Part shown: one piece after another, positions 34,689 to 42,580 of the stretch
Numbering within the stretch: the stretch's first letter is position 1
Layout: each line of letters starts with the position of its first letter
DNA from: Tenggerimyces sp963762635
GTDB lineage: Bacteria; Actinomycetota; Actinomycetes; Propionibacteriales; Actinopolymorphaceae
DNA length: 64,000 nt
Direction: 5' to 3'
Assembly (NCBI GenBank): GCA_963762635.1
Contig: CAVXLQ010000012.1
Location: 734,865 to 798,864, forward strand
Program-made: the position numbers and the translations under genes
The notes under the pieces: generated by a model
Database searches by the model: none
What the model was told of the DNA's origin: nothing
The model's input: only the letters and a program-made list of their open reading frames with translations

Positions 34689-35588
34689 CTAACCCTTCAG
34701 GCCGGAGAACTGGATGGAGTCGACGAGGCGGCGACCGAAGAAGATCACCAACAGCAGAACGGGAATCACCGACAGCGCCGAGCCCGCCATCAGGCCGGTC
34801 CAGTCCGGCGCGGTGTTCGGCGACTGCTTGAGGAAGATGCCGAGGGCCGCGGTGAGCACGCGGGTATCCTCCCCCGGCGCCACGAGCTGCGGCCACAGGT
34901 AGTCGTTCCACGTCCACACAGCCGTGGTGAGCGCGACGGTGAGCAACGGGCCCCTGGTGATCGGCAGCACGATCCGCCAGAAGATCACCCACTTGCCCGC
35001 GCCGTCGATCAGCGCCGCCTCCTCGACGTCGCGCGGGATCCCGAGGAAGAACTGGCGCAGGAAGAACACCGCGAACGGTGTCATCAGCACGCTCGGCGCG
35101 ATCAACCCCTGATAGGTGTTGATCCAGTCGAACTCCTTCACCAGCGCGAAGTTCGGTAGCAGCGTGAAGATCGGCGGGACCATCAGCGCGCCGACGAACA
35201 GCCCGAACAGCAGGTCGCGGCCGCGGAAGCGGAGCCGCGCGAACGCGTACCCGGCCATCGCGCAGAACAGCGTCTGCAGGAACGTGATCAAGCCGGTATA
35301 GACGACGGAGTTACGCAGGTACAGGAAGAAGTCCAGATGGGCGCCGGAACCACCCGCGGCGCGGGCCTCCTCGCGCGTCACCAGTCCGAGCACGCGCTGG
35401 AAGTTGAACAGGGTCGGATGGTTCGGGAGCAGGCCGGCGTTGTCGCCGGCCAGCTCCCGGCCCGGGGTGACCGCGGTCCGCAGCATCCAGTACAGCGGGA
35501 ACAGCGAGACCAGGAGCGCGAGGACCACGAAGGCCCACGCGACGACGCGAGTCGGCGTGACCTTGCGCGTGCTCGTCGAGGTGCTCAT
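34689..35588 (-). CDS. sugar ABC transporter permease (MalG/inner-membrane component)
   Basis: The 299-residue permease has six transmembrane segments and the EAA motif EEAALIDGAGKWVIFWRIVLP in the fifth cytoplasmic loop, which contacts the ATPase. The long periplasmic loop after helix 1 and the C-terminal FSGLKG are typical of MalG-type components. The start overlaps the stop of the other permease gene (ATGA). Confidence 0.92.
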   Translation of the reverse strand: MSTSTSTRKVTPTRVVAWAFVVLALLVSLFPLYWMLRTAVTPGRELAGDNAGLLPNHPTLFNFQRVLGLVTREEARAAGGSGAHLDFFLYLRNSVVYTGLITFLQTLFCAMAGYAFARLRFRGRDLLFGLFVGALMVPPIFTLLPNFALVKEFDWINTYQGLIAPSVLMTPFAVFFLRQFFLGIPRDVEEAALIDGAGKWVIFWRIVLPITRGPLLTVALTTAVWTWNDYLWPQLVAPGEDTRVLTAALGIFLKQSPNTAPDWTGLMAGSALSVIPVLLLVIFFGRRLVDSIQFSGLKG

Positions 35589-36511
35589 GCGAGGTCCGAG
35601 GTGGAGGCGCGTAGCAGGCGCATCTGGAGGAACGTGAGGACGCCGAGGACGAGGACGAGACTCAGCGCGAGCGCCGACGCGTAGCCCATCTTGAAGTGCG
35701 TGAAGGCCTGTTCGTAGATGTAGAAGTAGATGACGCGCGTCGCGTTCACCGGGCCGCCCTTGGTGGTGACCGCGATCGTGTCGAACAGCTGGACCGCGCC
35801 GATCAGCGACACGACGAGAACGAACGCGAGGATCGGCCGGAGCAGCGGCAACGTGATGCGGAAGAACGTACGCAGCTCGCTCGCCCCGTCGATCGACGCG
35901 GCCTCGTACAGCTGTGCCGGGATCATCAGCATGCCCGCGTAGAACAGCAGCGCGGTGTAGCCGACGCCGCTCCACGAGCTGATCAGCACCACGCTGGGCA
36001 TCGCGAGGGTCGGTGAGGTGAGGAAGCCCTGGTTGTCCGCGCCGAGGCTCACCAGCAGGTGGTTGAAGAAGCCCAGGTTGGCGTCCAGCAGCCACATCCA
36101 CAGCAGACCGGCGGTGACGTTGGGGACGAGCCACGGCACCAGCAGGAGCGAACGGATCACCAGCGAACGCGTCACTCGATGGAGCAGCGTCGCCAGCACG
36201 ATCCCCACGAGCAGCTGGAACGCGACCGAGAGCACGACGTAGTAGCCGGTGACCTTCAGCGAGTTCCAGAACAGCGGGTCGTGGATGAGCGTGGCGTAGT
36301 TCTTCAGGCCGACGAAGTTCGGCTCGGACAGCAGGTTCCAGTCGGTGAGGGAGAACCAGGTGCCGCGGATCGCGGGGTAAAGGTAGAAGACGGCGAAGCC
36401 CACGAGCACGGGCAGCAGGAATGCGATCGCGATGCGGCCGTCTCCGCGAGGTCGGCGCCGCGGAGACGGCGGTCGCCGGGTCGTCCTCCGATCCAGCGTC
36501 GTCGCCGTCAT
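35585..36511 (-). CDS. sugar ABC transporter permease (MalF/UgpA-like)
   Basis: The 308-residue permease has a basic N-terminal tail (to about residue 25), six transmembrane segments and the EAA motif YEAASIDGASELRTFFRITLP. It pairs with the following MalG-type permease. Its start overlaps the stop of the DUF4832 gene (ATGA). Confidence 0.92.
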   Translation of the reverse strand: MTATTLDRRTTRRPPSPRRRPRGDGRIAIAFLLPVLVGFAVFYLYPAIRGTWFSLTDWNLLSEPNFVGLKNYATLIHDPLFWNSLKVTGYYVVLSVAFQLLVGIVLATLLHRVTRSLVIRSLLLVPWLVPNVTAGLLWMWLLDANLGFFNHLLVSLGADNQGFLTSPTLAMPSVVLISSWSGVGYTALLFYAGMLMIPAQLYEAASIDGASELRTFFRITLPLLRPILAFVLVVSLIGAVQLFDTIAVTTKGGPVNATRVIYFYIYEQAFTHFKMGYASALALSLVLVLGVLTFLQMRLLRASTSDLA

Positions 36512-38040
36512 CGGCGGACTCGAAGCGAACCGAGCTCGAGCCAGCCGTCAGCGCCCTGCGTGGCGTTGGCGAAGCGCAGCTTCTTCCCCGTCAACAGTGG
36601 GTTGACGACGCGCATGACGAGCTCGTAGCTGCCCGCCCTTACGTGCTTGACGTTCACGCTCGTCCGGTAGTTCTGCTGCCAGCCGAAGTCGAGGTACGGC
36701 TTGCTCGTCTGCCAGTCCGGGTAGGCGCGGATGGTCAGCGGCTGCACCTTGCGGACGTCCCAGCCAGTGCGCCAGGTCTTCGCGATGCGGCCGTGGGCGT
36801 CGCGCAGGCCGAGCTCGACCGGCCAGCGGTAGTAGAACGGCGCCACTCCCCTGTTCTCGATCGTGACGCCGATGTCGAGGTCACGCGACACGGTCGGCTT
36901 GAACCTGGCGGCGCTGACGTGCAGCTCGTACCCCATCGCGCGGACCGCCGCGGCGACCTTCGGGTCGGCCGGGTCGTAGTTCAGGATGCCGGCGTGGTTG
37001 ATCTTCCAGGTCGAGTGCTCGAGCTCGATGCAGGCGCGTACGTCGTCGACGTCGGCGCCGTTCCCCGCGGGGTAGTTGGCGAACGCGTGCCGTTGGATCT
37101 CCGGCCGCACCTCGCCGCCCATCGAGTTCGTGACCCATCGGTTCTCGGCGTTCGCACGGAGGAAGCCCGCCAGCTGCGACCAGTCCCAGCCGCCGAGCGA
37201 CTCCGGCAGCGTGACGCCCTTGCCACCCTCGATGAAACACCACGAGTCGTCGTGGAAGCCCACATCGGCTTGCATGACAGCGGAATCGGCGAGCTCGGCC
37301 GCTCGCGCCTCGAGCATCGTGGTGTCGAACGCGTCGTCCAGCCAGCCGATCACGCGCTTCTGGTTGGCGATCGTCGGCATGTAGTTGGGGTAGCCGTCGG
37401 AGGTGTCGGTGTCGTACGGCCAGGTGTGCCACTCGCCCCACAGCCCGACGAGCCCGAGCGTGAGGAAGCCGATGCGTGGGTCGCCGTCGTACCGCTTGCC
37501 GAGCTTGCTGCTGAAGTTCCGGAGCACCGCGAGCAGGTCGGGGTCGTCATAGTCGGGATGCTCGACGCCCCAGAACGTGTCCGGGCGCATCGCGACCTTG
37601 TCGGTGAGGCAGGCCGGCAGCCCGTTCTCCGGATGGGTGCCGCTGCCATCCGGGTACGTGACGTAGAAGCGCATCGCGACCTGATGACCGGCCGCGGCGG
37701 CGCGGTCGAGGTAGCTCTCCAGCAGGCTCCAGTCGAGCTTGCGGCAGTCGTTCGGGTCGGTGACGACCTCGCTCAGCGAGAGGTAGGCCCAGTCGAGGCT
37801 GTGCGGGTAGCCGGCGGTCGGGTCGTCCATGCCGTCGAGGAACGGCGCGAAGCCCTTCAGCGGATTGTCCAGCGGCCCTGGGGCGTACGCCAGCTCGTGC
37901 ACGGGCAGGCGCGGGTCGGGCGCGGCCGGCTTGGGCGGGCGCGGCGGCGGTCCGGCGGCGGCGTCGGCTCCGGCTCCGGCGGGCAGCAGGAACGCGGTCA
38001 TCGCCACCACTCCGGCGAGAGCTGCGCGCAGAAGCATCAT
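36508..38040 (-). CDS. secreted DUF4832 protein
   Basis: The 510-residue protein has a signal peptide (LLRAALAGVVAMTAFLLPAGAGADA), a proline-rich linker and a DUF4832 region (NPLKGFAPFLDG; SLDWAYLSLSEV; LGLVGLWGEWHTW; DDSWCFIEGG; GGEVRPEIQRHAFANY) that resembles a TIM-barrel glycosidase, followed by a C-terminal beta domain (DIGVTIENRGVAPFYYRWPVELGL). The conserved GLWGEWH glutamates and GGEV are possible catalytic or ligand residues (inference). It is first in the transport operon, so it probably acts on the polysaccharide or glycan from which the imported sugar derives. Confidence 0.82.
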   Translation of the reverse strand: MMLLRAALAGVVAMTAFLLPAGAGADAAAGPPPRPPKPAAPDPRLPVHELAYAPGPLDNPLKGFAPFLDGMDDPTAGYPHSLDWAYLSLSEVVTDPNDCRKLDWSLLESYLDRAAAAGHQVAMRFYVTYPDGSGTHPENGLPACLTDKVAMRPDTFWGVEHPDYDDPDLLAVLRNFSSKLGKRYDGDPRIGFLTLGLVGLWGEWHTWPYDTDTSDGYPNYMPTIANQKRVIGWLDDAFDTTMLEARAAELADSAVMQADVGFHDDSWCFIEGGKGVTLPESLGGWDWSQLAGFLRANAENRWVTNSMGGEVRPEIQRHAFANYPAGNGADVDDVRACIELEHSTWKINHAGILNYDPADPKVAAAVRAMGYELHVSAARFKPTVSRDLDIGVTIENRGVAPFYYRWPVELGLRDAHGRIAKTWRTGWDVRKVQPLTIRAYPDWQTSKPYLDFGWQQNYRTSVNVKHVRAGSYELVMRVVNPLLTGKKLRFANATQGADGWLELGSLRVRR

Positions 38041-38088
38041 GCGACCTCCTGAGGACCGGCCGGAGTGTGATGGTGCCTATCATGCGAG

Positions 38089-38160
38089 CTTTCGAAATCT
38101 TGTCAAGACTTTCGTTTTGATCGAGGCTAGGCGACGGAATCGAAAGCGTTGACAAGATCT
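38089..38160. promoter_or_regulatory. divergent control region with CTTTCG boxes
   Basis: CTTTCG occurs at 38089-38094 and 38109-38114 and its complement CGAAAG at 38141-38146. A longer motif, ATCTTGTCAA-N2-CTTTCG-N-TT, appears twice in opposite orientations (around 38097-38117 and 38137-38158). TCTTG-T-CAAGA at 38098-38108 is itself palindromic. The region separates the DUF4832/ABC operon from the kinase/GH4 operon. DeoR/GlpR-family repressors bind TTTCG/CGAAA repeats, and such a repressor is encoded at 41789-42580. Confidence 0.65.
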
Positions 38161-38185
38161 GCCGTTGCCTGCGACCGTTCCTGGC

Positions 38186-39103
38186 GTGCCTTCCGCCAAG
38201 GACGTAGACCTGCTCGTCGTCGGTGACGCCAACCCGGACGTGATCGTGTCCGGCGCGCCCGAGGACCCCTCGTTCGGTCACGAGGAGCTCGTGGAGCGCG
38301 GCGAGCTGGTGCTCGGCGGCTCCGGTGCGATCACCGCCTGCGGGGCCGCCCGCCTCGGGCTGCGTACGGCGTTCGTCGGCCGGGTCGGCGACGACGAGGC
38401 CGGCCGCTTCGTGCTCGACGCGCTCCGGCGGCGCGACGTGGACGTCTCGGCTTGCGTGGTCGACCCCGAGGCCCCGACCGCGCTGACGGTCGTGCTCGTG
38501 CATGGGAAGCGGCACGCGATGCTCACCTCGCGCGGCGCGCTGGAGCGCGTCGAGGCCGCCGACGTGCCGGAGTCGTTGCTGGCGCGTACGTCGCACGTGC
38601 ACTCCTCGGCCCTGTTCCTGCACCCGACGCTGCAGAAGACGTTGCCGTCGTTGTTCGCCGCTGCCCACGAGGTCGGCGCCACGACCTCGGTCGACACGAA
38701 CGACGACCCCTCCGGGACCTGGTCCGGGCTCGACGCGGTCCTTCCCGCCACCGACGTGCTGCTCGTGAACGAGAGCGAGGCACGCGGCCTTGCTGGCTTG
38801 GAAGATCTCGAGGCGGCGGCGCGTGCGCTCGCGGCGTTGGGGCCGATGCCGGTGCTGAAATGCGGCGTGGACGGCGGGCTGGCCTACGACGGCGAGTCGG
38901 TCGTGCGCGCGCCGGCGGTCGCCGCGGAGGTCGTGGACACGGTGGGTGCGGGTGACACGTTCAACGCCGGCTTCCTCGCCGCGCGGCTGCGTGGGCTGCC
39001 GCTCGCGGAGAGCCTGGCGGTCGCCGTCCGTTGCGGCACATTGTCGACCCGCGCGGCGGGCGGCACAGCGGCGCAGCCGACCTGGGAGGAAGCGACGTCA
39101 TGA
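38186..39103 (+). CDS. PfkB-family carbohydrate kinase
   Basis: The 305-residue protein starts with VDLLVVGDANPDVIVSG and keeps the ribokinase fold: GGSGAITACGAARLG near the N-terminus, LLVNESEARGL in the middle and the catalytic anion-hole motif DTVGAGDTF at 251-259 with Asp257 as base. A GTG at 38186 is chosen because the TTG at 38165 would overlap the control region. It overlaps the GH4 gene start (ATGA). It would phosphorylate the sugar released in this locus. Confidence 0.87.
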   Translation: MPSAKDVDLLVVGDANPDVIVSGAPEDPSFGHEELVERGELVLGGSGAITACGAARLGLRTAFVGRVGDDEAGRFVLDALRRRDVDVSACVVDPEAPTALTVVLVHGKRHAMLTSRGALERVEAADVPESLLARTSHVHSSALFLHPTLQKTLPSLFAAAHEVGATTSVDTNDDPSGTWSGLDAVLPATDVLLVNESEARGLAGLEDLEAAARALAALGPMPVLKCGVDGGLAYDGESVVRAPAVAAEVVDTVGAGDTFNAGFLAARLRGLPLAESLAVAVRCGTLSTRAAGGTAAQPTWEEATS

Positions 39104-40398
39104 GGCCGAAGATCGCGTTCGTCGGCGCGGGTAGCGTCGTCTTCACCCAAGGCCTGTTGGCGGATCTGTACGCGTACCCCGAGCTCAAGGACGCGCGCAT
39201 CGCCCTGCACGACATCGACCCCGAGCGGCTGCGGGTCGCCGAAGCAGTGGCCCACCGGGTCGCCGCCGTCCGTGGGGTCGACGCCTCGGTCGTGGCAACA
39301 TTGGACCGGCGCGAGGCGCTGGCCGGCGCGGACTTCGTGATCAACACGGTCCAGGTCGGCGGGTACGCCGCGACCGCGGCCGACTTCGAGATCCCCGCCC
39401 GGTACGGGCTGCGGCAGACGATCGCTGACACGATAGGCGTAGGTGGCATCTTCAGGGCGCTCAGGACGTTCCCGGTGCTCGACGCCCTCGCGGCCGACGT
39501 ACGCGCCGAGTGCCCCGACGCGCTGGTGCTCAACTACACCAACCCGATGGCGATGAACGTCTGGTACCTCACCGGCAAGGTGCGCAACCTGGTCGGCCTG
39601 TGCCACTCGGTGTACTGGACGATGCAGGGCCTGTCCGAGCTGGTGTCGGTGCCGTACGAGGAGGTCTCGTACCTCGCCGCCGGCGTCAATCACCAGGCGT
39701 GGGTGCTGCGGTTCGAGGCAGCTGGCGAGAACCTCTACGACCGGCTCGACGCGCTGATCGAGGCCGATCCGGAGCTCCGCCGGCGGGTGCGGATCGAGCT
39801 GTACCGGCGGCTCGGCCACTACCCGACCGAGACCAGTGAGCACTCCGCGGAGTACGTCCCCTGGCTGCTGCGCCACGACGACGAGATCGCCCGCCTGCGC
39901 ATCCCCATCGACGCCTACCTGGGCATCAGTCAGGAGAACGTCCGCGAGTTCGAACGAACCCGCGACGCCGTCCTCGCCGGGACGGACCTCGCGGTGGAGG
40001 GCTCCAACGAGTACGCGCCGCAGATCATCCACAGCATGGTGACCGGCACACCGCGCCTGGTGTACGGCAACGTGCGCAACTACGGGCTGATCTCGAACCT
40101 GCCGAGCGACGCCGTGGTCGAGGTCCCGTGCACGGTGTCCTCCGCCGGTGTGTCACCGATGCCGGTCGGAGCACTGCCGCCCCAGTGTGCGGCGCTGAAC
40201 CGCACGTACGTGAGCGTCAACGAGCTGACCGTCCGCGCCGCTGTCGAAGGGCGACCGGAGCACGTTCGGCACGCGATGATGATCGACCCCAACACCTCGG
40301 CAGCGTTGTCGCTGGACCAGATCTGGCGGCTCGCGGACGAGCTCACGCTCGCCCACGAGCCACTGCTCCCCGAATCGCTGCGGGTGATGCTCGCCTAG
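39100..40398 (+). CDS. glycoside hydrolase family 4 (NAD+/Mn2+-dependent)
   Basis: GH4 enzymes cleave glycosides by NAD+-dependent oxidation/elimination with a divalent metal. The 432-residue protein has the Rossmann loop FVGAGSVVFT near residue 8, FVINTVQVGG, NYTNPM, and the metal ligands Cys168 (GLCHS) and His198 (GVNHQAW). The N-Q-A-W and TSEHSAEY segments are those of alpha-galactosidase/alpha-glucuronidase-type members, not phospho-glycosidases, but specificity is uncertain. It is coupled to the kinase gene. Its end overlaps the convergent reductase gene by 4 bp. Confidence 0.9.
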   Translation: MRPKIAFVGAGSVVFTQGLLADLYAYPELKDARIALHDIDPERLRVAEAVAHRVAAVRGVDASVVATLDRREALAGADFVINTVQVGGYAATAADFEIPARYGLRQTIADTIGVGGIFRALRTFPVLDALAADVRAECPDALVLNYTNPMAMNVWYLTGKVRNLVGLCHSVYWTMQGLSELVSVPYEEVSYLAAGVNHQAWVLRFEAAGENLYDRLDALIEADPELRRRVRIELYRRLGHYPTETSEHSAEYVPWLLRHDDEIARLRIPIDAYLGISQENVREFERTRDAVLAGTDLAVEGSNEYAPQIIHSMVTGTPRLVYGNVRNYGLISNLPSDAVVEVPCTVSSAGVSPMPVGALPPQCAALNRTYVSVNELTVRAAVEGRPEHVRHAMMIDPNTSAALSLDQIWRLADELTLAHEPLLPESLRVMLA

Positions 40399-40982
40399 CG
40401 CTTGACCTTGTACCTGAGGTGGGTGGCGCGCCGGCCGCGGACGACCTCCGGGTCCTCGAGGAGCAGGTGGCCCTGGTCGAGCTTGCCGAAGTACGGGATC
40501 CCCTCGCCGAACAGCACCGGGACGAGGCTCACGTAGACCTCGTCGACCAGGCCGAGCGCGAGTGCCTGCTGGATGATGCTCGCGCTGGCGATCGAGACGT
40601 GCCGGTCGCCGGCGATCTCCTGGGCCTTGGCGACTCCGGCCTCGACGCTGTCCACGAACGTCGTCGTCGGCCACTTCGTGGCGGCGTCCGCCGGCGGCTG
40701 ATGGGTCACGACCACGACGGGTGCGTTGACCGGGTGCTTGTCGCCCCAGCCGTCGGCGATGTCGAACAGTCGTCGGCCGGCGATGAGGGCTCCGGTGTTG
40801 CTGGTCCACTCACGCAGCACCTCGGCGCTATCGTCGTCGACTCGCATCTCGACGGTCTCGTTCTGGTTCTCGATGTCGACCTCGCCCGCCTGGTACCAGT
40901 CGAAGAGCTCGCCCGGGTCGTCCTTCGGATCCGCGATGAACCCGTCCAAAGACATCGTCATGTGGGTGAAGACCTTGCCCAT
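40395..40982 (-). CDS. dihydrofolate-reductase-like (RibD C-terminal domain) protein
   Basis: The 195-residue protein has the RibD-C pattern: VFTHMTMSLDGFIAD at the N-terminus, GALIAGRRLFDIADGWGD, VVVVTHQPP, the nucleotide-binding HVSIASASIIQQALALGLVDEVYVSLVPVLFGEGIPYF in the C-terminal half and a final ATHLRYKVKR. It probably reduces a pterin- or pyrimidine-like compound with NADPH; the substrate is unknown. It lies between the two halves of the sugar locus on the opposite strand to its neighbours. Confidence 0.88.
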   Translation of the reverse strand: MGKVFTHMTMSLDGFIADPKDDPGELFDWYQAGEVDIENQNETVEMRVDDDSAEVLREWTSNTGALIAGRRLFDIADGWGDKHPVNAPVVVVTHQPPADAATKWPTTTFVDSVEAGVAKAQEIAGDRHVSIASASIIQQALALGLVDEVYVSLVPVLFGEGIPYFGKLDQGHLLLEDPEVVRGRRATHLRYKVKR

Positions 40983-41120
40983 CGTGGGCCTCCCAAGTCG
41001 GTTTCGGTGTCGCTTCGCACGTTACGGAGACGCGCCGGTGCGGGCATCAGCATTCTTATCAGTACTTCGGATGCATACCTCGTACGCTGTTTCTCACACC
41101 TGACGGACGGGAGAGTCGCT

Positions 41121-41792
41121 GTGGCCGACACGCTGGCCGAGCTGAAGGCCGAGCTGGCCGCGCTCGAGGACCCTCGGGCCCGCGAGGTGAACGAGAAGCG
41201 CGGCGACGACCACGGCGTGAACCTCGGCAAGCTCCGCGCGGTCGCGAAGCGGCTGAAGACCCAGCAGGAGCTCGCGGTCGAGCTCTGGGCGACGTCGGAC
41301 ACCGCGGCTCGGCTGCTGGCGCTGCTGATCTGCCGGCCGAAGGCGTTCTCCCGTTCCGACCTGGACCGCATGCTGCGTGATGCGCATACACCCAAGGTGC
41401 ACGACTGGCTGGTGAGCTACGTCGTGAAGAAAAGCCCGCACGTCGAGTCGTTGCGGGTGGCGTGGTTCGCCGACCCTGATCCGGTGGTCGCGAGTGCCGG
41501 TTGGGCGCTGACGACCGAACGGGTTTCGAAGCAGCCCGAAGGCATCGAGCTGGTGGGGCTGCTCGATCTCATCGAGGCGGAGATGAAGGACGCTCCGGAC
41601 CGCCTACAGTGGGCGATGAACAGCTGCCTGGCGCAGATCGGGATCGACTTTCCCGAGCACCGCGCCCGCGCGCTCGAGATCGGTGAGCGTCTCGAGGTGC
41701 TGAAGGACTACCCGACTCCCCCGGGCTGTACGTCCCCGTACGCGCCGATCTGGATCAACGAGATCGTGCGCCGCCAGAACGCCTTGCGCTAG
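41121..41792 (+). CDS. AlkD-like DNA alkylation repair protein
   Basis: The 223-residue all-helical protein matches the AlkD/DNA-alkylation-repair HEAT-like repeat family: LAELKAELAALEDPRAREVNEKRG, NLGKLRAVAKRLKTQQELAVELW, ALLICRPKAFSRSDLDRMLRD, VVASAGWALTTERV and DLIEAEMKDAPDRLQWAMNSCLAQIGI. AlkD excises positively charged alkylated bases; the catalytic Asp/Trp cannot be assigned confidently here. The GTG start follows GGGAG. Its end overlaps the convergent DeoR gene by 4 bp. Confidence 0.78.
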   Translation: MADTLAELKAELAALEDPRAREVNEKRGDDHGVNLGKLRAVAKRLKTQQELAVELWATSDTAARLLALLICRPKAFSRSDLDRMLRDAHTPKVHDWLVSYVVKKSPHVESLRVAWFADPDPVVASAGWALTTERVSKQPEGIELVGLLDLIEAEMKDAPDRLQWAMNSCLAQIGIDFPEHRARALEIGERLEVLKDYPTPPGCTSPYAPIWINEIVRRQNALR

Positions 41793-42580
41793 GAGGCGAT
41801 CTCGATCTTCAGGCCGCGGTCGCGGAGCTCGGCGACGATCGCGGGATCGGCCGACTCGCCGGTGATGAGCAGGTCGACGTCGGTGAGCGCGCAGATCGGG
41901 GCCATCTCGACCACACCGAGCTTGGAGGAGTCCGCCACCACGATGCGGCGGGTGGCGGCGCGGACCATGCGCTGCTTCATCTCCGCGTCCGGCAGGTTGA
42001 GATTCGTCATGCCGGCTTCGGGATGGATGCCACCGCAGCCGAAAATCACGGTGTTGGCGCGGATGTTCTCCAGGATCTTGGTGCCGAGCGGATCCACCAA
42101 CGAGTGTTGCTGCCTGCGCAGGCTGCCGCCGGTCACCACGACGTTGAAGCGAGGCAGGGCGGGCTCGAGCTCGAGCGCTGTACGTAGCCCGTTCGTGAAC
42201 ACCGTCACCTCGGCGAGGTCGGCCCGCGCGACCAACTCCCTTGCCACGTAGGCCGTTGTCGTACCGGCGCCCATCAGCAAGCTCTCGCCCGACCCGATCA
42301 GCCGTGCCGCCGCGCGCGCGATCAGCGCCTTCTCGACCGCCATTTCGCCGAGCGACAGCTCGAACGACGGCTCGGTCCCCAGCGCGGGCGTCGCCGCGAC
42401 GGCACCACCGCGTACGCGACGGACTTTCCCCTGCTCCTCAAGGGCATCCAGGTCGGCGCGGGCGGTGACACTGGAGACGCCGAACGCCTCGGCCAGCTCC
42501 GCCACGCGGGCGAACTCCTGCTCCTGCAGCATGCCGAGCATCCGCTCGCGCCGCACCTCGGTCGGCATCGACTCGGTCAT
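41789..42580 (-). CDS. DeoR/GlpR-family sugar-operon repressor
   Basis: The 263-residue protein has a DeoR winged helix (MLGMLQEQEFARVAELAEAFGV, then SSVTARADLDALEEQGKVRRVRGGA at 33-60) and a sugar-phosphate-binding C-domain with GTEPSFELSLGEMAVEKALIARAAA, the GAGTTTAYVA loop, TVFTNGLRTALEL and VVTGGSLRRQQHSLVDPLG. The inducer should be a phosphorylated sugar. Its start overlaps the stop of the GH4 gene (ATGA). The likely targets are the CTTTCG boxes at 38089-38160. Confidence 0.9.
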   Translation of the reverse strand: MTESMPTEVRRERMLGMLQEQEFARVAELAEAFGVSSVTARADLDALEEQGKVRRVRGGAVAATPALGTEPSFELSLGEMAVEKALIARAAARLIGSGESLLMGAGTTTAYVARELVARADLAEVTVFTNGLRTALELEPALPRFNVVVTGGSLRRQQHSLVDPLGTKILENIRANTVIFGCGGIHPEAGMTNLNLPDAEMKQRMVRAATRRIVVADSSKLGVVEMAPICALTDVDLLITGESADPAIVAELRDRGLKIEIAS

